Assembly: GCF_028281305.1 (NCBI RefSeq)
Contig: NZ_JANQKD010000008.1
Location: 1-64,000 of the forward strand
Direction: 5' to 3'
Source of the DNA: Pelagibius sp.
GTDB taxonomy: Bacteria; Pseudomonadota; Alphaproteobacteria; Kiloniellales; Kiloniellaceae
Length of the DNA stretch: 64,000 nt
The translations under genes and the position numbers were made by a program. Of the stretch, positions 60,984 to 64,000 are shown in pieces; position 1 is the stretch's first letter; each line of letters opens with the position of its first letter. Under the pieces are notes generated by a model that did not search any database, was not told where the DNA came from, and saw only the letters and a program-made list of their open reading frames with translations.

Positions 60984-63143
60984 TCAGTTGCCCCAGGGAT
61001 TGGAGCCGGGAAAGATCAGGGAGCGTCCCTCTTCGGGCTCCTGCATGTGCTGTCCGGGTCCCCCGGTCATCGCATGCCTGACCTCGAAAGTCCGGTCCCT
61101 GCAGGCATTGGGAAGAATTTGGAGTCCGCGTCCATTGCGGGTGGCGCAGACCTCGACCCGCCACTGGCCGGGTTTCATCTTGGCGAGATTCAGATTGGCG
61201 ACGCCGTTCGTCATCCTGGTCGGCAGATGAGGGCCTGTTATGAGTTTCGCACGATAGAAGCGCAAGGCATAGACCGCGCCCGGCTTCGCGCCGATCAAGC
61301 GGACCTTCCCTCCAGCCACCTGGACAGCGCCGGCGGGCAGCCCCACCTGCGGACCCGACGGGATGCCCGGCAGCTGCGCACCTTGACCCAGATCGCCCTC
61401 AGCCATCCTGGTGCAGCGGAACAGCGCCGTCTCCTGCTGTATTGCAAGGGTGCCGCCGACCTCGTCGAAGACCTTCATGCTAAGACTGATGGCTTGCTGC
61501 GGCCCCGGGCCTCCGGCGCCCCCCGAGCCGAAGCCCTTCCACGCCAAGGTCCGTTCGGCGGGAGCGACGATGTCCAGATTGATGCCGTCGTTCAACGCGA
61601 AGGGAATGGGCCCGAAGGGCGTACCTTCGGCGAAGATTTCGACCGTGCCCGAGACATCGCTGCGGCCGACAAGGTTCCCGATCACCTGATAGCGGACGGG
61701 GCAGACGAACCGCCCGTCGACGGGTGCGGACTCCACGACCTTCACTTTGATCGCCGTCTGCGGCCAGACCGGACGGCAAAGCAGGCTCAGTTCGCGTTCG
61801 TCTTCGTCGGCCACGAAGCTCTGGTCCGTGGCGACCATGGCACGATAGGTTACAACCTGGCGCGGTGACGTCTCGCCCGCCGCCGAGAACCCGGCCCAGG
61901 ACACATCGTGACCGGCAGCGAACATGTCCTCGCTGCCCTCCTTGACATCGAACTGCCTCAAGTCAAGCAGCGAGTCGTTGCCGAAGAGTGAAACCGTGGC
62001 GGTGCCTTCCGCCGTGGCGGACACCTGCGCGCGCACCCAGACACGCGAGGGGCAGGCCCAGCGGCCGCCCAAGACGACCTCTTTCTTCACATCCGCTTCA
62101 AGGATGGAGACCGTCGGCGGCGCTTCGGTCTTCAGGTCATCGGACCCGACAAGAGGGGCGCAGGTCACGGCGTAGGCGAACCAGGGCGACTGGAAGTGCG
62201 AGCTCTCGCCGACCATGCGGACCTTGCCGCTCACTGCGCCGCCGTTTCTCGGCAGCGGGAGCTCGTGCGTGAAGTTGGCGATTCTGGCAGCCGAAGTCGT
62301 CACGGTCTTGACGTCGCTTTTCCGGCCCTGGTCGTCGACGTAGCGGAAGCTCACCGTTTCGTTGGGCTGAAGGCTGGTGATGCTGCCTGCCGCGTTCAGA
62401 CGGCAGCCCAAGAGGTCGTTGGCCGCGCTGATCGAGAGCGCCGAGTCGGCGACCTGATTCAGGGTCAAGGGGGTCAGGGGGCCGAACTCGACCTTCGCGC
62501 AGGTCACCATCAGTTCCGGGTCGAGGACGGCTTCTTCCGGTGGCACAAGGCCACCGGAAAGACCTGACATCTCGTAGGTCAGCGCACCCCTGACAGGCAC
62601 CGTGATCAGGTGGTCGGAACTGAAGACTTCACTGTTGGACAGGCCGCCAGCGCGCAGTTCGGCGGCCTTCTTGTTGCAGGCATCGGCGACAAGGGTGGTG
62701 TAGGCCGACCGCGGAATGACCAGGGTTTCGTGACGGTCGACGGTTTTCGGACGGCTGCCGAGGGGGTAGGAGACCGTGAGCCCGCTGTCCTTGAAGTCGA
62801 ACCACTGACCCGGACCCATCTTTCCCTGCGGCCAGGCGCTCCAGGTCTTGACCAGACCGGAGGCGCCGGCATCCAGGACAATCCGGACATGAACGACGAC
62901 ATCCTCCGTGCCGTCCTCGACCTGGGTGTAGATGCTGCCGTTGCCGATCACCTTGATTGACGGCGCGGAAAGCTGCTTGACGTAGATCCGTCCCTCGTCG
63001 GCAAGCGCCGGAGAGGCGGCCGACAGACCGGACCACAGCAGTGCAAGGATACCAAGACTGGACGGGAGGACAGCAGCGCCGCCACGTTCGGTGGACGCGC
63101 TGCGGTTGCGGCGCGCAGCGCCGCAAAGGGAAGAGACCCACAT
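60984..63143 (-). CDS. Array member 4: exported multi-module protein (719 residues)
   Basis: Signal peptide to about Ala48 (LGILALLWSGLSAASPALA). N-terminal domain with Cys156/Cys215 and GLSNSEVFSSDHLITVPVRG, then YEMSGLSG; second domain with Cys247/Cys328 and KVRMVGESSHFQSPWFAYAV. Two Cys-Pro modules (364-456, 481-577), the fewest of the large members. C-terminal module about 606-690 with YALRFYRAKLITGPHLPTRM and WRVEVCATRNGRG (Cys666/Cys681). The tail SLIFPGSNPWGN differs from the other members but keeps the hydrophobic-Pro-Gly pattern. The start at 63143 has AAGGAGAG upstream and a 10-bp hairpin in its leader. It is the first gene of the array in transcription order. Confidence 0.75.
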   Translation of the reverse strand: MWVSSLCGAARRNRSASTERGGAAVLPSSLGILALLWSGLSAASPALADEGRIYVKQLSAPSIKVIGNGSIYTQVEDGTEDVVVHVRIVLDAGASGLVKTWSAWPQGKMGPGQWFDFKDSGLTVSYPLGSRPKTVDRHETLVIPRSAYTTLVADACNKKAAELRAGGLSNSEVFSSDHLITVPVRGALTYEMSGLSGGLVPPEEAVLDPELMVTCAKVEFGPLTPLTLNQVADSALSISAANDLLGCRLNAAGSITSLQPNETVSFRYVDDQGRKSDVKTVTTSAARIANFTHELPLPRNGGAVSGKVRMVGESSHFQSPWFAYAVTCAPLVGSDDLKTEAPPTVSILEADVKKEVVLGGRWACPSRVWVRAQVSATAEGTATVSLFGNDSLLDLRQFDVKEGSEDMFAAGHDVSWAGFSAAGETSPRQVVTYRAMVATDQSFVADEDERELSLLCRPVWPQTAIKVKVVESAPVDGRFVCPVRYQVIGNLVGRSDVSGTVEIFAEGTPFGPIPFALNDGINLDIVAPAERTLAWKGFGSGGAGGPGPQQAISLSMKVFDEVGGTLAIQQETALFRCTRMAEGDLGQGAQLPGIPSGPQVGLPAGAVQVAGGKVRLIGAKPGAVYALRFYRAKLITGPHLPTRMTNGVANLNLAKMKPGQWRVEVCATRNGRGLQILPNACRDRTFEVRHAMTGGPGQHMQEPEEGRSLIFPGSNPWGN

Positions 63144-63166
63144 AATTCTCTCCTTATGTACACACT

Positions 63167-63192
63167 GCCGAGCCCGCGGTGCCGGGCTCGGC
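63167..63192 (-). promoter_or_regulatory. Hairpin in the leader of array member 4
   Basis: GCCGAGCCCG (63167-63176) and CGGGCTCGGC (63183-63192) are perfect 10-bp arms with a 6-base loop. It ends about 24 bases before the start codon and about 12 before the ribosome binding site, so it could affect translation or mRNA stability. Confidence 0.55.
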
Positions 63193-63323
63193 CCCCATCA
63201 GTCGCGGGGACTCCACAAACGGTTCATTTCGGGAAAAATCTGCTTCCGCTGTGCCGTGCGAACTGACCGAATCAGACAGGGGTCAGGGGCTGCAGAGAGA
63301 AAGGGGAATGCAGTTTGAAAGAA

Positions 63324-63360
63324 GGCGGGCGGCTACAGTCGCCGCCAGCAGCCGCCCGCC
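63324..63360 (-). terminator. Hairpin terminator upstream of array member 4
   Basis: GGCGGGCGGCT (63324-63334) and AGCCGCCCGCC (63350-63360) are perfect 11-bp arms followed on the minus strand by TTCTTTC. It terminates transcription from the pirin gene and insulates the array. It is a near copy of the hairpin at 60532-60564. Confidence 0.8.
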
Positions 63361-63480
63361 CTGGGCGCACACGCAGATCAATTGCGCCGGCCCTTCCCCC
63401 GGGTCAGGTGCCGACCCGTTGGCACTTCTTTAGTCGGCGCCGGGTCTGCAGGGGTTCACGAAGGCAGACGTTTTTTTGGC

Positions 63481-64000
63481 TCAGTCTTCGGGCAGGGGGA
63501 TGAACTCATGGTCATCAGGCACCATCGCAAAGCGCCCGGCTTTCCAGTCGGCCTTGGCCTGCTCGATGCGGTCCTGGGAGGAGGCGACGAAATTCCACCA
63601 GATGAAGCGCTGGCCGTCGATGGGCGCGCCGCCCAGCAGCATCAGCCGGCTGGCCTGATGTGCCGCCAGACTGACACGGGCACCGGCCTTGAACACCGCC
63701 ATGGTGTTGGCGGCAAAGCTCTGCAACCCCGCCGTGCCGGCATCGGTCTCAACCGCACCGCTCACCACGTAGACAGCGCGTTCCGCATAGTCCTGCGGCA
63801 GCTCAAGGCTCGCCCCCGCCTCCAGCTCCGCATGGAGGTAAAACATATCGGAGAACACACGCACCGGCGCACAGTGGCCAAAGGCTGAGCCCGCAATCAG
63901 CCGCATCCACAGCCCGGGACGCTCGATTTCCGGAAGCCCGGCCGTCGGGTAGTGGGTGAAGCTCGGCTCAGCCTCCTCATGAGCCAGCGGCAGGGCGATC
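63481..64000 (-). CDS. Pirin family protein, 5' end beyond the window
   Basis: The C-terminal 172 codons of a pirin-like protein run in from the right edge: ALPLAHEEAEPSFTHYPTA, then GLWMRLIAGSAFGHCAPV, FSDMFYLHAELEAGASLELP, VYVVSGAVETDAG and FIWWNFVASSQDRIEQAKADW near the end. Pirins are double cupins; some act as quercetinases or transcription cofactors. The N-terminal cupin with the metal ligands lies outside the window. An internal Met at 63906 is not the true start, because the upstream codons are also family-like. Confidence 0.85.
   Translation of the reverse strand, partial: IALPLAHEEAEPSFTHYPTAGLPEIERPGLWMRLIAGSAFGHCAPVRVFSDMFYLHAELEAGASLELPQDYAERAVYVVSGAVETDAGTAGLQSFAANTMAVFKAGARVSLAAHQASRLMLLGGAPIDGQRFIWWNFVASSQDRIEQAKADWKAGRFAMVPDDHEFIPLPED

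Larger units (their letters stand above)
63144..63480. other. Interval between array member 4 and the pirin gene
   Basis: This 337-base stretch holds the member 4 leader with its hairpin (63167-63192), the terminator at 63324-63360 and, next to the pirin stop, a T-run on the plus strand (63469-63476). The promoter of member 4 should lie at 63193-63320. No gene is seen. Confidence 0.5.

Overview
The window is high-GC DNA from an alphaproteobacterium. The gene content (OpgG/D-type glucan protein, a DUF1127 protein, DUF6356, an FeS-type photolyase, FdhD/MobA/MoaA, GcvA-like LysR) and codon use fit the order Rhodospirillales or the nearby Kiloniella-type lineages. This placement is an inference from gene families, not from a phylogeny. 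Almost everything up to about 49 kb is ordinary chromosomal housekeeping or accessory metabolism. The last 14 kb holds a tandem family I do not recognise.

Layout. 1-11 kb: edge of a REP-type (RAYT) transposase, DM13 protein, a candidate three-hairpin small RNA, an ABC exporter, DUF1835, an agmatinase-family ureohydrolase, an Lrp regulator, an amidohydrolase, a ChaN-like protein and a META lipoprotein. 11-20 kb: AidB-like acyl-CoA dehydrogenase, OpgG/D, then a light/DNA-repair island (FeS photolyase, a photolyase-like protein lacking the N-terminal antenna domain, DUF3253, DUF2256 and a third photolyase). 20-34 kb: a molybdenum-cofactor and formate-dehydrogenase accessory neighbourhood (mobA, fdhD, a polyferredoxin, moaA, a small protein of the same context) with an oligopeptide-type binding protein, a TPR lipoprotein, an NlpC/P60 hydrolase and NAD kinase. 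34-47 kb: regulators and metabolism (three LysR proteins in all, YciI, flavodoxin-fold protein, DUF1127, argE, HAD phosphatase, AbrB-type membrane protein, a chemotaxis receptor, SDR, globin), two copies of a structured GC-rich element whose stems covary, and tRNA-Leu(UAA).

47-49 kb: a small exported protein followed, across a strong hairpin, by a radical SAM/SPASM maturase. This is a candidate peptide or protein modification pair.

49.4-63.2 kb: five tandem minus-strand genes of 199, 883, 1096, 1003 and 719 codons. All encode exported proteins built from the same parts: a signal peptide, an N-terminal domain with one cysteine pair, in the four long proteins a second cysteine-paired beta domain, two to four copies of a roughly 90-100 residue module that opens with Cys-Pro and closes with Cys, a C-terminal module, and a short tail ending in a hydrophobic-Pro-Gly motif. 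The smallest gene is the N-terminal domain alone. Related hairpin terminators, a 17-bp motif, an orphan tail sequence and gene-less cassettes between the genes show that the array grew and shrank by tandem duplication, fusion and loss. I can give it no function. It is the strongest candidate in the window for something undescribed. A truncated pirin gene closes the window.
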